Part shown: piece after piece, positions 1 through 12,621 of the stretch
How positions within the stretch are numbered: the stretch's first letter is position 1
How the letters are laid out: the number at the start of each line of letters is the position of its first letter
Origin: Coriaria nepalensis
Lineage: Eukaryota > Streptophyta > Magnoliopsida > Cucurbitales > Coriariaceae
NCBI GenBank assembly: GCA_027186245.1
Contig: CP114498.1
Location: 3,541,501-3,605,500, forward strand
Reading direction: 5' to 3'
DNA: 64,000 bases
Translations under genes and position numbers: made by a program
Notes under the pieces: model-generated
Seen by the model: only the letters and a program-made list of their open reading frames with translations
What the model was told of the DNA's origin: nothing
The model's database searches: none

Positions 1-1559
1 TTGGGTTTTATATTTAATGCATATGAGATATCATGCTTTGATATCTAAATTGTAGAATTGAGATTGGATTCTAAATTGAAGAATTTTGATTTTATGATGA
101 ATTTGATTTAAAAAGTTAAATTATTTATTAGTTTAATTTGTTAAGTCAAAATCACAATTGCACAACTTACACAACCAATATATGATTTAGATTTAATTTA
201 AAATTAAATAATTATTTTTAAAAATTATTTTAACAAAAATAATTATTAAATAGAAATTTAATAATTATAAAGTCATATATACTATTTTTTGAGTCAAAAT
301 AAAATTTATTGGATCATTAAAGTGTTAATAGACCTAAAAGGACCATGAACAAGACCTAAATTAAATTATATATTTTACCGAGTAAAATTAGATTTTAATT
401 TAAAAATATTGGATTTAATTTTCCGGAAGCATGAATTAAAATAAATCTCAAAATCCCAAACATGATTAATTTGATTACTCATGCCTTAGAGGCCCAATAA
501 AATTAAGGCTATAGAGGCCTGTGCACTTATATAAAGACATAAAACCCATGCCTTATATAAAGGCCCAAGAGGCTTCTCATTTTAGAGAGAGAGAAAAAAA
601 AAAGTTTCTTATATCATATTTTTTTCTTCTTCTCTATTTTCTTGATTTAAGTGTCGAATCAATCAAACCCGATTCTAACGTTTGAGTTATCGACTATATG
701 GATCAAGAGTAAAGATTGGGTGATGGTGAAGAACCACCACAAGGCAATGGCGGTGATGATTGAGCGACGGTGGTGGTACGGCAGTCCAGCAGTGACGGTA
801 AAAAAAAAAAAGGATGAAGTTCCGTCCAAAACTCAAAGAAGATTAAGGGCTTAGTATAATCTCTTACTCTCTTTTAATTTTCTGTTTTGATAAGTTTTAA
901 ATGTTTATTAATCTGGATGTCGAAATGTATAGCATCAAATCAATATCATTAGTAGTTCGTTGTTTGGATCCGAATGCCACGGTTCCATTTTTTGAAAATA
1001 GATTATGTCCAGTGGTGTGAGAAGGAAGTATCGACTTACTTTAATTCCGAATAAGTATAACTTTGGAAAATACATAACTTGCTCATTTTTCCTTCATTAT
1101 CTTCTTGAAAGTGTCGTCCAATTAAAGTTTCATGTACTGAGGGAAGACTTGATCAATGAAAGCAGTAGGTTGATCGAGCACATCATTGAATTTCTTCATT
1201 TTCATATGAAGAAGCAAAAATATGTACTCGCCGACATACTCTAAAAAAATAAAAAAAAAACAAAAATTATATTAAAAAAATAGAAATAGAAATAATTTTT
1301 CAAAATGATTTGAATATTTACAAAGTTGTCTAGCCACTCAATAGATACTCTATAGATAAAAGTATCCTTTAAAAAAAACTATTGATGGTGTTTGTGACCT
1401 TAACATCCTACGACATCACTCATGTTAGGAAAAACCAACATAAATACAATTAACAATATAACTAAGAGAATAAATAAATAAATAATAAACTATAAATATG
1501 TCTGTTGCAGTCTCCAGCAACCGAGACATCACCATGCAGTTATCTAGATAAGTGCCGTA
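1..1559. other. AT-rich intergenic DNA, no supported gene
   Basis: The stretch is AT-rich. Two short open frames (651-854 and 1005-1244) show no recognisable motif, no family resemblance and no plausible exon partners. A plant gene or promoter may lie outside the window, but nothing here supports one. Confidence 0.6.
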
Positions 1560-3345
1560 AAAGAATGAGAACTTGGCCTAATAGAATTTTCTATCATTAA
1601 CCCAAATAATTCCCGAGCTTCAACAAGTTTTCCAATCTTGGATTAACCGTCAATCATTGTTTTATATACATTCTCATCTGGGTCCACGCCATCCTCAAGC
1701 ATTCTCTTTAACGAACTTTCTGCATAAAAAATTCTTTTTGCTCTGATTCAACAGCCTATAATGGAGGCATAAATCGCAACATTTGGTCTCACTCCTCTCT
1801 CAAGTCATTTGATCAAGTCCCTGCTTACACAGTTCATTTACAATAATTAAATAAGTTGCTACGTCCGGAATTACAGCACACTTGCATATGGTCGATAAGA
1901 GACGTGGCATCTTTAAAAAGCCCCTCGACACTTAATTAGTTGAATGTAAAAGGCAGAGGTTTGCATCCAAGACTCATATTTTCACCCAGACAATTCAAAG
2001 CATCATTGGCTTTTCCTCTCTCGCACAATGCACTAATAATGACCCCAAATGCCATATTAGCCAGGTTCAAGTCACATGTCACTATTTCCCCCAGAAGATA
2101 TTCAATTTCTCTCTCTAAATCCTCCTCAAAACTCGAACTACCAAAATCTGGGTGATCAAACTTAAAGCCACAACCATTCCTGACAATTGTCCGCAAAAAC
2201 ATAAGAGCCCATTGAAGTTCATGGCCATTTGGGCACATCTTCATAGTAGTAAAGAACAGAACATGATCAGGAACAACCCCAATGTCCAAAAGGTTTTGAT
2301 ACAGTTCACCTGCTTCCACAAACCTCTTCTCCTTGTGAAGTGCATCAATCAAAACCATGTAAGAGTGGATGCTAGGAGTTAAATTACAGCTGACCATATT
2401 ATTCAAAAGCATAATAGCAAAATCAAGTTTCCCCTCCTGACAATAGTTACTGATCATTATATGGTAAGTTACCACATCTGGTTCTATCCCCACTCTAGCA
2501 TCTGGTTATACACTACCCATCCCTTATCAAACAAACCCAATTTCACAAACCCATGTATCAAAGTATTACATGTATAATTATCTGGATCACAACATGTCTT
2601 TAACATTCTCAAGAAAACCCGCCAATTTCATTTTCTTATCTTTAGAATATTCATGAATTAAAGAAGTATACATCTCCTTATCAATGTATAGACCATGAGA
2701 CTCCATCTCTCCAAACAGGGACTCTGCCTCCACAAACCAACCCCTCTTACAAAGACCATAAAACAATGGTTTGTACAAATGAAGACTAAGAGGACAACGA
2801 TTTCTATTACGCATTATATCGAACAATTGAAGAGCTTCATCCATATATCCCTTATGCCATAGCTCATCTTAAAACATTAAAGCAACGAAATCCTAGGAAG
2901 ACACCAGTGTTATTGACTGTAACAAAACAGTCAAATTCCCCAAAAATTTTATCTCGTGCACAAAGCTCTTCAAGTAGAGCATCAAATGAAGCCCTACTAG
3001 GAACATAATTTAACGAAAGAATCGAATCAAAATGATTCTTAGCTTCCTCAAGTTTTCCCAGCCAGCAAAAAGCAAATAACCATTGTATTCAAAATGGCTG
3101 TATCTGGATGTATACCTCTGACAACTACATTCTCATTGTAAAGCACCTCAGCCAACTGGGGCTGACCCAAATCGACAAGCTTCCTTAAGAGTGCACTGTA
3201 GCTACCCAAATCAAGTTCCAAGCCTCGGGAAGCAGCAAAATCGATGATTAAAATAGCACCCGAAACTGACAAAAACTGTTTTATAATCTGTTGGATCACT
3301 TGTTTCGCTGATGAGAATAACCCCGTCGAAGCAGCTGCTCCGTTA
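1560..3345 (-). pseudogene. Broken pentatricopeptide repeat (PPR) gene
   Basis: Read on the minus strand, three open blocks (3299-3048, 2844-2587, 2493-1936) and a more damaged tail (about 1930-1620) encode successive PPR motifs. Typical repeat signatures are visible, such as GIEPDVVTYHIMISNYC, NLTPSIHSYMVLIDALHKE and a tail reading close to GVDPDENVYKTMID. Functional P-class PPR proteins are RNA-binding proteins of plastids or mitochondria and are usually encoded by one long exon. Here stop codons and frameshifts separate the blocks, and no start or organelle transit peptide can be assigned. An intron-rich functional gene is unlikely because the breaks fall inside repeats without matching splice sites. 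I call it a decayed paralogue. Confidence 0.8.
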
Positions 3346-4800
3346 ATGAAAAGTACAGAGATTCGTGGTCACTAGGAATAGGTGAAGCTGGGATTTTACT
3401 ACCATAATATAAAATCTTGGCCATTCAAACGTAGAATATGATGAACATAATGAATACTAAAGGACTCAAGTGGTTTAGAGAAGGAATTTAAGGAAGGAAG
3501 GTGGATACACCAAAAGGTTTTACGGATTTTTTATGTAGATTTTCCAAGAGAGGCACCCGACACCATATCTGTGGGGCTCTCTCATTTTCGGGCTTCTCTT
3601 TTGATCAATTCTTTTCATCATTGCTTGCTAAATTGTGTAGAAAAATAATCGATGTCTTTCAAGCTTAGAGACATTGGATTGCTCTGTTTTCTTTACTTTT
3701 GATTATCATATATTTGCTTTGTATTGTTAAGAAACCCTTCTAGAAAGTTATAGGGTTGTAATCGTGTGATCAATTGAAATAGTTGTCTACTAGATAAAGC
3801 AAGATTACTGGAAAAAATGGTGATGGGCGGCACACCCGAATACAATTCAAGATGTGCCCACCTCAATGTACTTTTCATAGTATTCTTGGATTTCATAGGG
3901 TTTTTTTTTTTTTGCCAAAGGATTTAATAGTATTTAGTGATGGTCTATATATTCTTTATAAAAGGTTTAATTTTTAAATATTTTAATACCAGTAATTAGT
4001 AATATTTGTTTGACCAACTATTATTGTATGTACATATTTTGACTACATGTCGATTCATGACATGAACTTATTCATAGTACTACTCTGTTTCACGAATTTT
4101 TGTTCAGATAATGTGTAATACAACATTATCATAATGAATCTTTGCGAGAATTTGTAATTAAGTGTTGTTGGTCAGCAAAATGTAGAATTTAAAATTTTTT
4201 TTTTAATATAAATTTGGGATATAATATTGCTATATATACTCAATTAGAGTTAATGAAACGATCTTGGTAAGATGGAATAATCATCACTAAAAGGGGTAAA
4301 AGGTATTTAAATGATTATTGTCCCTACTAATACAATACTACACTTGCCCCTACTAATAAAATAATGCACTTGAAAACTCTACTCCGATTCTGATTAGCCA
4401 GAAGAGAATCCAAACTCCTTAATGAAAGTATAAATCAAATTATTAAAACCAAGAAACAAGTAAGAATACTTTTTTCAACGCCAGCACTTAATACAACAAA
4501 GAAAAATTAGAGTTACATAATGAAATTTCTTGACGAATGAAGAGAATCGGTTAATGCGAAAATTCGCATTTTGATATTTAAAATTTGTTGGAGGAATTTT
4601 TAATAGCAAAATAATAAAATTGGTTGAAAAAGAGGCAAAATAAGTTAAATTTTGACCAAGTTAGTCAAAATGGTTAATCGGTCGGCCAGGCGACTTGCAA
4701 GACTACGTGGCTTCCTACAGTCGGCAGACCGTAGCAACCGGTCGGCCGAAGCAGCATGATTGGGTGGCTAAGGTTGGTCGAACCTTATTAGCCATCTGAG
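3346..4800. other. AT-rich intergenic DNA, no supported gene
   Basis: Nothing recognisable is seen between the PPR pseudogene and the gypsy remnant. The one open frame, 3896-3693 minus, has no family resemblance. Confidence 0.55.
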
Positions 4801-7140
4801 ATTTTGAAGAGGCCAATTTAGTTGATTCTTAGCCAATTGTTCTTTATTTTTGTCCTTTTGACTGATTTTAATGGCGCTTCCGCAAAGTCAAAGAAAACTT
4901 TCATTAAGTCTAGGGATTATTCAGCAAATTTCATGATTGGACTTGTAAATAAGAGAAGATTTTTGACAAATTCCAAACGTTTTAAAGCAAATCCGAGGGT
5001 TTCTTTGCAAATGGAAAGGGATTTGATTGCAAAGGGAAAGTCTTGGTTGACCAATATAAGGGGTCCAACATGAGAAATATCATTTTTAGAGGACTAAGCA
5101 GCAAAATCCAAACCAGAGAGGCTTTTTCCGGCAATATTGAGTTGCTTGGCCGCCAAGTCTCCGGTTGCCTATAAATGTTGGTTCCGTCAAAACACAACCA
5201 CCATCAAACCATCCCAAAGGTGCAATGCTACTTCTGAGGCTCAACGCCCTGAAAATCTTTTGAGGCTCAAAGTAATGAAGAAATCCCTTTGTGCATAATT
5301 ACCGCTTTGTGTGCATTATACTTGCATGATACATTGAGTATTCTTGACACACAAAACCTCACTTTCCATAAATAACTTTTCAATCGTCATTTTGTTCGTC
5401 ATTTAGTTGATTTAATATCCAAATCTAGTGTAGCCCGTTGAGTATTTTATCCTACTTCTTTTGCTCTGTAATTAAGTCAGATATTTTTTCATTATGGTAC
5501 AATATCATTATTTAATGCAATGCCTTATTTATTTTATATGTTTATTTTAATGCTCTTTAATTTATTACACATTTAAATTATGGACTTTATTGCCTTTTAA
5601 TTTAGTGCATATTTTATTTATCTTGTCTTTAATATATCTGCACTTTATTTTATCATCTTTAATTTATCCATAAATTATATTATCACAATTTAAATTACCG
5701 TTCCTTCAAAGTATATTTACTTATGGCATGCCCGTATACTACATTTTATTCGAGGATAGATCGATTGATCCGAAAACTGCATGTTCATAGAATTTTCATT
5801 CTGTATTTGCCAATTTTTGATATTAACAAATTGGCACACCCGATGGGACCTAGTACGATGATGTATCCATGTCGTATGAGGAACCATAGCCTCGGAAAAT
5901 GCCAAGTTGAGGGTGATCTTCTAGAAAGTCTCGATCCTCAACCACCTAGTCCTATCCCAATTGAGAAGCGGAAGGCGGCAGAAATGGAGGAAAATCTGGA
6001 GAAGTGAACCTTCAGGCAGAAGAATCGGTCGATAAGGCTAACTTCACTCCAACTCCATATAATATTCGATCGGCACGGGTAGTCTATCGTGGCAGCCCGA
6101 GTAAACAGTTGTCCGACATTTTGATCATCCAACTCCTCGAGAGAATGGATAAATTAGACGCTCAAACAGTTGAAAGTTTGGCTCGTTTGGCCAAAGGTCT
6201 CAACATGTTGGGACAAAAGCTCATTGAATGCCAGGAGTTATCTCAATGACAGGAGCATCTTGAGGGGCAGGTGGAAAACTCCCCATGTCATTTAGGATAA
6301 CGACAACACGACTGGAAACAAGCCAATGACCAATAGACTGCCAGTTATACTACCGCCACCAGTCACCGACCCACCAATGGCTGCTGATTTACCTCAACAG
6401 GCCACTAATTAACCACGATCGCCTGACCAGCCGCCCTCGGTTTTCAGACCTAATTTAGAAGCTAAAGGCACGCCTAACCTATATCTGCCGCATCGACCCA
6501 ATGACATGCCAAGGCTTAGGGAACAATTGCCCGTTGTTGGCAAGATAGGTTGCTCATGTGTTGCCGATGGTCGACCGAGATCAATTGTATAACATTATAC
6601 ACGACATCTATGGTCTCACTGCTGTCTATCCGGCAGCTACCTCGGCCTATGTATCACGAGCCATATCCTGAAGATATTTACTGTGAACTTTTCCCTCGTG
6701 GATAATGGGTTCCAAATTTCACCATATTCTTCGAGGATGATACGAATTAGTCAACCATAGAACATGTCAGCTATTTTACCATACAATGCGGTGAGGCCGG
6801 TGGCAGTAATTGGTTACGAATCAGATTGTTTGGCAACTTCCTAACTAGGCAGGCTTTCACTTAGTATACCATTGCTGCTTAATTTGATAAGGACTTGGCA
6901 GGATATGAAGCAATATTTCCACATTAAATTCTACCTTAGCTAGCCAAAGGTTACGATGGCCAATTTGTCCCGATTATCCCAATAAATAGGTGAGTCGATG
7001 GAGGCTTTCATATATCGGTTCAAGCAATTAAGAAACCAATGCGATGTAGTTCTTCCTAAGCAAGAGTTTATCAGGTTGGTTGTTAATGGCATAAACATTG
7101 AGCTCTAGAAGAAATTCGAAGGAATGGAATTCTAGGATTT

Positions 7141-7193
7141 CTTCAAACCAAGGAATGTAGCTCTACCTTCAAACCAAGGAATGTAGCTCTACG
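7141..7193 (+). repeat. Tandem duplication of 27 bp in gypsy gag
   Basis: A phrase beginning CTTCAAACCAAGGAATGTAG occurs twice, at about 7141 and 7168, one directly after the other. It lies inside the decayed gag region and probably arose by replication slippage. Confidence 0.8.
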
Positions 7194-7195
7194 AC

Positions 7196-7945
7196 ATGGA
7201 TGTTGCCGAAAAAATCGGCGACAAACCTAACACACTCCCGGCTCCAAGTAAATCCACTAGTCGTGACATGATAAAATGGTACTGTCACGAGAAGGACAAG
7301 GTTTATTCTTTTGACCTAAATAAGGTAAGTGAGATCTTTGACATCTTGTTGAAAAACAAGAAGTTGAAGATTCCGTCCAACCATAAGTTGCCATTAGCCG
7401 ATGAGGTACGAGGTAATGATTACTGCAAGTATCAAAATTCTTATTATCATCGGACAAACGATTACCTAGTATTGCAGCAGGGCATTCAAGAAAGAAGTGA
7501 TAGAGGGCTTTTAAGCTCTAGAGAGCCCACTATAAAAGTTGATTCCAACCCATTCCCCGTTACAATTAATGTCATCGTAGCTGATATTGGGCCTCTTATT
7601 GATCAGAAGTCTAAATGCGAGGATCGTCATCGACGGCCAGTCAATCATTCAAGGACCGATCACATCAATAGACGAGACATAAATTCTACCTTTGGTCGAC
7701 TGTCCCACCAAAGCAGCTACTATCAACCGAGTCATTCACATGTGCCGAACGAATGGCTTATCAATCAAAGACCTAGCAGTAATTCAAAAGTGACAAAAGA
7801 TTATTATCCCTCTAAGGCCGACCCAAGCAACTTGGAAATGGATGGAATCGCCCAAATTAGCGAGAGGGAACCATCACACTCGAAAATGCCTAGAACAATG
7901 GTTATGGTAGACCTCTTGAAGGGAACAAAGCACAAAAAATACTGA
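7196..7945 (+). pseudogene. Retrotransposon gag C-terminal fragment
   Basis: This is the longest open frame (249 codons) of the decayed gypsy element. It contains the WYCHEKDKV and YCKYQNSYYHRTNDY phrases, which correspond to the region around the zinc-knuckle-like Cys/His residues of plant Ty3/gypsy gag polyproteins. The C-terminal half is hydrophilic and low in conservation. It has no independent promoter and should not be read as a host gene. Confidence 0.75.
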
Positions 7946-7984
7946 TAATGACAAGCTCCCCAAGAACAGGTCATCTTCCTCACT

Positions 7985-8116
7985 AGAGGAAACCGATCTG
8001 CCGCCACCAAAAATCAAGTCAATAATCGTAGCCATCCAACTAGATAACTAAGAGGAAACCGATCTGCTGCCACCAAAAATCAAGTCAACAATTGTAGCCG
8101 TCCAACCAAATAACTA
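7985..8116 (+). repeat. 66-bp tandem duplication, 22 codons
   Basis: Two copies of a 66-bp unit starting AGAGGAAACCGATCTG lie at 7985-8050 and 8051-8116, with the beginning of a third at 8117. The copies differ at several sites. The unit length is a multiple of three, so the duplication would have kept the retroelement frame. Confidence 0.85.
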
Positions 8117-9960
8117 AGAGGAAATTGATCCTGCTAACCTAGCCGATCGGATAATCAACTTGATGGATTCCCCAACTCTAGAGTTCGAGGCTGATCTTCA
8201 TATTGGCATATTGCAGGCACTATTGGACAATTTTGACTCCTCGTATGAGGATGAAGAGTACGACAAAGATTCAACATGGCCTTTTGAGCTAAGCCCCGAA
8301 AAGCCAACTCCGGAGGCTTTCGTGTAGGTTGGTGAAAATGAGGTATTGGTCGGGAACATACCCATTTGGATGGATTATAATACAATTACCTTTCCAATGA
8401 CCTTTCAGGTGGATTTACAAATCCAAGGTGAGGTAGAGTCGAATAAGGACGAATCAGCTATCCTCAAGCTACCAATGATGCCACGACCGTCTGAAGTCGT
8501 CAAATTGGTCAAATTAGCGATAGAGGCCGACAGATCGAAGAAGGATATCTTTAGGAAGCTGACCAATCAAATATCATGCCACATCAAACCTCTTTATATC
8601 AAGGCCTACCTTGAAGGGGTTTCGATAAGCTAAAATTTGGTTGATAACTGTGCAGCAATCAACATCCTACCCGCCTCGATGTTAAAAGTCATAGACAAGT
8701 CAACCAGATACTTGCTCCTAACTGAAGTGATCGGCGATGATTTCACCGGCGGAGTATCAAAAGTATGAGGTGTTTCAACCCTTGGAGATGACAGTTGGAA
8801 CAAAGTCATCTTTTGTCGTATTCTTTGTAGTTTATATCACCGCTTCATATAATGCCTTACTCAGAAGGGATTAGATCTATTCTAGTTCGCTCATACCGTC
8901 TTCTTTACATGAAGCTCTGTTATTATAGAACGAAGACAAGGTTGAGATAGTAAAAGCTTAAGTGAGACCCTTCGCAGCCTTTTCGCACGTAGTAGAAGCC
9001 ATTTTCTATGACGGGAATGTCGGTCTTATCAAAGTGGTGAAGGTGAATTGGAAAGTAGTATACATTGTCTCAACATCCGAGCTGACATTTGGATTGGTCG
9101 ACGATAAGCTAGCCAGCCAAGCACTAACGCTTTGTCCATTTCGGCCAAATCCAGTCGAATTGAGAATCGAAGAAGTACTATGATAAGTCATGACCAATGG
9201 CTAGACTTGGCGACCGCGTAGCGACAATTGAAAGAAAATATTCGGCCTGATAAATAGAGGAATACTTTAACGGCCGAATATAAGAAATGAACGAAGGCCT
9301 AACCATGGATTAGTTAAACCTCGCCCTAGCTAAGTAAATGACCTTAAAGCTAATGTACAAGATCCACTAATTGAAATCAATTTAGAATTAGCCGAGAACC
9401 CTTGACCAATCTATATTAGTAGCATTATGTCTGTAGAAATGCAAGGTGAAATGATAAAATTGTTAAGAACTTATTCTTATTATTTTGCTTGGAATTATCA
9501 CGAGATACCCGGACTTGATCAGTAATTAGTTGAACACCGATTGTCGATTAAAACCAGGTACAAACCTTTCCAGCAACCTCCTCGGTGGATATTTACTAAG
9601 GTAACCTTGAAAGTCAAGGAAGAAGTTGAGCGACTACATAAAGTTGGATTCATTCGGACTTTGAGGTATTCTGAGTGGATTTCCAACATCGTAGCCATCG
9701 TGAAAAAGAATGACAAGCTGAGGATATGTATAGACTTCCAAAACTTAAATCTGGCAACCCCCTAAGGATGAATATCTAATGTCGGTAGCTGATTTATTAG
9801 TTGACGAAGCAATCAGACATGAAATCGTGTCATTCATGGAAGGACACTCCGGGTACAATTAAATATTTATAACTAAGGAAGATGTCCACAAGATTACATT
9901 CAAATGCCCCATCGGGATATAATTGTGCCATCAAGTCGTTTGTCAATAAATATAGGGCAT

Positions 9961-12621
9961 TCGTGAAGGCAAAAAGAGCATCCACCGACATCAACACACA
10001 CCAAAATATCCATGATCAAACATTAAGCTCCGACAAAATTCTCTTAGTTTTTTGACACTTATCTTTTTTGATTCCTTCAGGAATTATGTCTTCTATTTTT
10101 TGGAATTAATAATTAGAGTATCGGGTTTTTACCTGAGTGATAATCTCAATCTATCATTAATGGATTGGACACCTTCGTCTCTTCTTTATTTATTTAATTT
10201 ACTACTTGCAATCTACTTCAAAATAACTCTTCTAACACCCAAGTTTGATAGCAGCATCATAGCTTCTATGTTCTAAGAGAGCACGGGCTTATGTTTCTAA
10301 GGCAAAATTTGACATCGTTGCTTTCCCCAAACCACTTTAACTTTTTTTTTTCTTTCCTTCTCTTCAAAAACTAAAGGATTGAAAGCAATTCGGACGTAAT
10401 TTTGCCGAATCACACCATTAATATCCTTCTTTTCTTTTTTGTAGGGGGAATTTGCAAGTACCCTTAAAAGAATTGTGTTTTTACTAAATGCCTAAAATTT
10501 GAAAATTTTAGTAAAATACTTTTTTTAATAGGAAGATTACGAATTTACTCTTATCACTATAAATCGGTCATTTCTCTTTCATTTGTTACGTTTTGTCTTT
10601 AAATTGAAATTCTATATCTATTTCAGATTTTTCTTTTATATTCTTTTTCGCTTTCAACTTTTCTATTTATGATTTATTTCTCGCTTTCTCATTTTTTTCA
10701 TTTCTTCTTTTTTAATAGTTTTGAGATTTGAAAACCTCCAGATTTAAATATTTTGAGACATTTTCATATTTCTAATTCTCACTACCATGATTTGATCTAT
10801 CCGTGTATATATATATATAATTTTTTTTTTTTGGTTTCTTTTACTTAAAGATAAAGTTCGGATGACGAATAGAAAATGTGAAAAAAATCTCAAGATAATA
10901 GAGTAGATCAACTACCATATCGATCCTGGTCAATCAATCAAAGTGGATCATAACATATGCTCATGACCGATTATAATTAATGATCATGGCCGATCATAAT
11001 TGATGATCATGGCCGATCACGAATGATCATAACCGATAATCATGGCCAATCATGGTGGATCGTGGTTGATTAGTTATGGTCGATCATAACTAATGATCAT
11101 GGATGATCATAAGAATTGTAGGGAGTTTTTTTAGTGAGTTCAAAGATTGAAATTTTGAAATAATTCTAGTGGAAAAGCATAGATTTTGGGTGACACTAAT
11201 TCTTAGGCGGAATTGTAGAAATTTTCATGGTGAGGGGCACTAGTGATATAGTGGCTGCTTAGAAAAATTTTTCTTCTAGGGTGCTGCCTTTGAACCCCAT
11301 GACCTGTCCAATCAAGTCGATCCTCTTATGAGTCTACATAGTGTTCGACCTCTGACCTCCAGTATCAAAGTTTCGAAAACAAAATTCATGGAGTTTGTTT
11401 TCCGTATTTTTTTTATTTTTCTTTCCTTAATTTAAGAATAATTTTGTCATTAAAAAAATATAGAAAAGTAGTTTACAGAAATTTTTTTCAAAAGGGTCTT
11501 GACTAGGAGGGTAGTCCCTCCAAATTTCTCTTTTTTATATATGTTAATGTTAATTCTTATTTCTTCAGTTTGGGTAAATGGAGAATAAAAACTTATTCCA
11601 GTTCAATTTATCTATCAAGTATGCATACAACAATTGCATCACGGACTCGCCTTGTTATGGAAGCGTGGGAAAGTTCATGATACATGGGCCACGGTGGCTA
11701 AGGGTCGTCCTTATCTTTACTTAGAAGACAAAGACCATAATTAGCAGGGTCGGCAAAAAACTTAAAAACAACTTTCAAGTACTCGAAATCTCGCAAGCGT
11801 CTTAGTATTCGAACATGAGTATGGAGGACTCACTCACCTCCACATATTTTCCCTCCAACACTTAACGCTAGAGAAAGATCCCTCCAAGTAACCTCCAGGT
11901 CCCTAGGAAGAAGTGTGATCCTAGTCGGGTGGGAAGGAACAAACTAAAGAATGAAAACATCTAGAATCAAAATCATTAATACTCATTCTCATTTTCACCG
12001 ATTAAAACTAATTAAACATGTCCTAAGTTTAAATTATTGTCACATTCTTTCTTTTCTTTTTTTTTTCTTTTTTTTTTTTTTTTTTTGTCATTTTAGGCAA
12101 TCTAAACCTATACAAAATTCTTCAACGACCCCTCCCTCCAAACCTTTCAATTTGGGTTTCCCCTGCACTGGAAAAAGAAGAAAGGTAAAGATCAAACTGT
12201 TTATAGGTCTCCCTTAATACCAAAGATATCCCCTCCCCCCCACCCTCCAATTTGAGCATAAATTTTACTCACAAGCTAAGTAAAAAAGTATAGTATCTCA
12301 CTACCCCCATACCTACAATAATCATATCCAATCACTTTCATATTTTGGCCCCTTCATATTCTTGCAATCCTCCCCCTTCTTTTTACTAAAGCAGCTCATG
12401 AAGAATAAACTCCACATTCTCTCTCTCTTTATCACAGCTTTTTTCTTACCCCATTTCTCAAGCATGGAATCCCACTTGCCAAACACCATCTTTTTCTTCT
12501 CAAATTTAAGCCTCCCCACAAGTTTTGTTTCTGTCTTAAAACCCATCAATCCTCATACTTCTCTCTCTCCCTCTCTCCCTAGCTGTTTCTTCATTCTTTT
12601 AATTATCTTTCAAATCTAGCC
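9961..12621. other. Intergenic DNA, low-complexity
   Basis: No gene is supported. It contains poly-T runs, a short AT repeat near 10806-10820, the GATCATGG-type repeat listed separately, and a CT-rich stretch at about 12540-12600 that is probably leader or promoter of the following gene. The open frames at 11951-12217 and 12362-12619 are T-rich or CT-rich low-complexity reading frames. Confidence 0.55.
10940..11112. repeat. Degenerate GATCATGGCC-type repeat cluster
   Basis: About 170 bp are built from variants of GATCAT, ATCATGGCCGATCAT and TGATCATGG, in both direct and self-complementary forms because GATC and ATGATCAT are palindromic. No coding function is visible. It could fold into short hairpins. 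Confidence 0.8.

Larger units (their letters stand above)
4800..9960 (+). mobile_element. Decayed Ty3/gypsy LTR retrotransposon (gag to partial reverse transcriptase)
   Basis: Plus-strand gag and pol remnants are spread over about 5 kb and broken by many stops. In order: a leader containing the phrase TTGGCACACCCGATGGGACC near 5831, which resembles the start of the internal region of many plant gypsy elements; gag-like coding about 6000-7190; the gag C-terminal part with a YCKYQNSYYHRTNDY phrase (7196-7945); an aspartic-protease-like region near 8580-8800 (phrase DNCAAINILPASML); and the N-terminal reverse transcriptase with LRICIDFQNLN (9541-9765), fading out near 9945. RNase H, integrase and a matching 3' LTR are missing. 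The 5' LTR probably lies within about 4500-5700 but I could not delimit it. The order gag-PR-RT fits a Tat/Athila-like lineage; that assignment is inferred. Confidence 0.8.

Noticed and set aside
651..854. Short open frame in the left edge region
   Set aside because: No motif, no homologous phrase, no splice partners, and it lies in low-complexity AT-rich DNA.
7196..7945. Independent host gene
   Set aside because: It reads as part of a retrotransposon gag polyprotein and is flanked by other gag-pol pieces in order.
10940..11112. CRISPR-like or bacterial regulatory array
   Set aside because: The DNA is a plant nuclear genome, and the units are irregular and self-complementary, without constant spacers.
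12362..12619. 85-codon open frame upstream of the 12622 gene
   Set aside because: Low-complexity CT-rich reading frame overlapping the probable leader; composition is not that of a protein gene.
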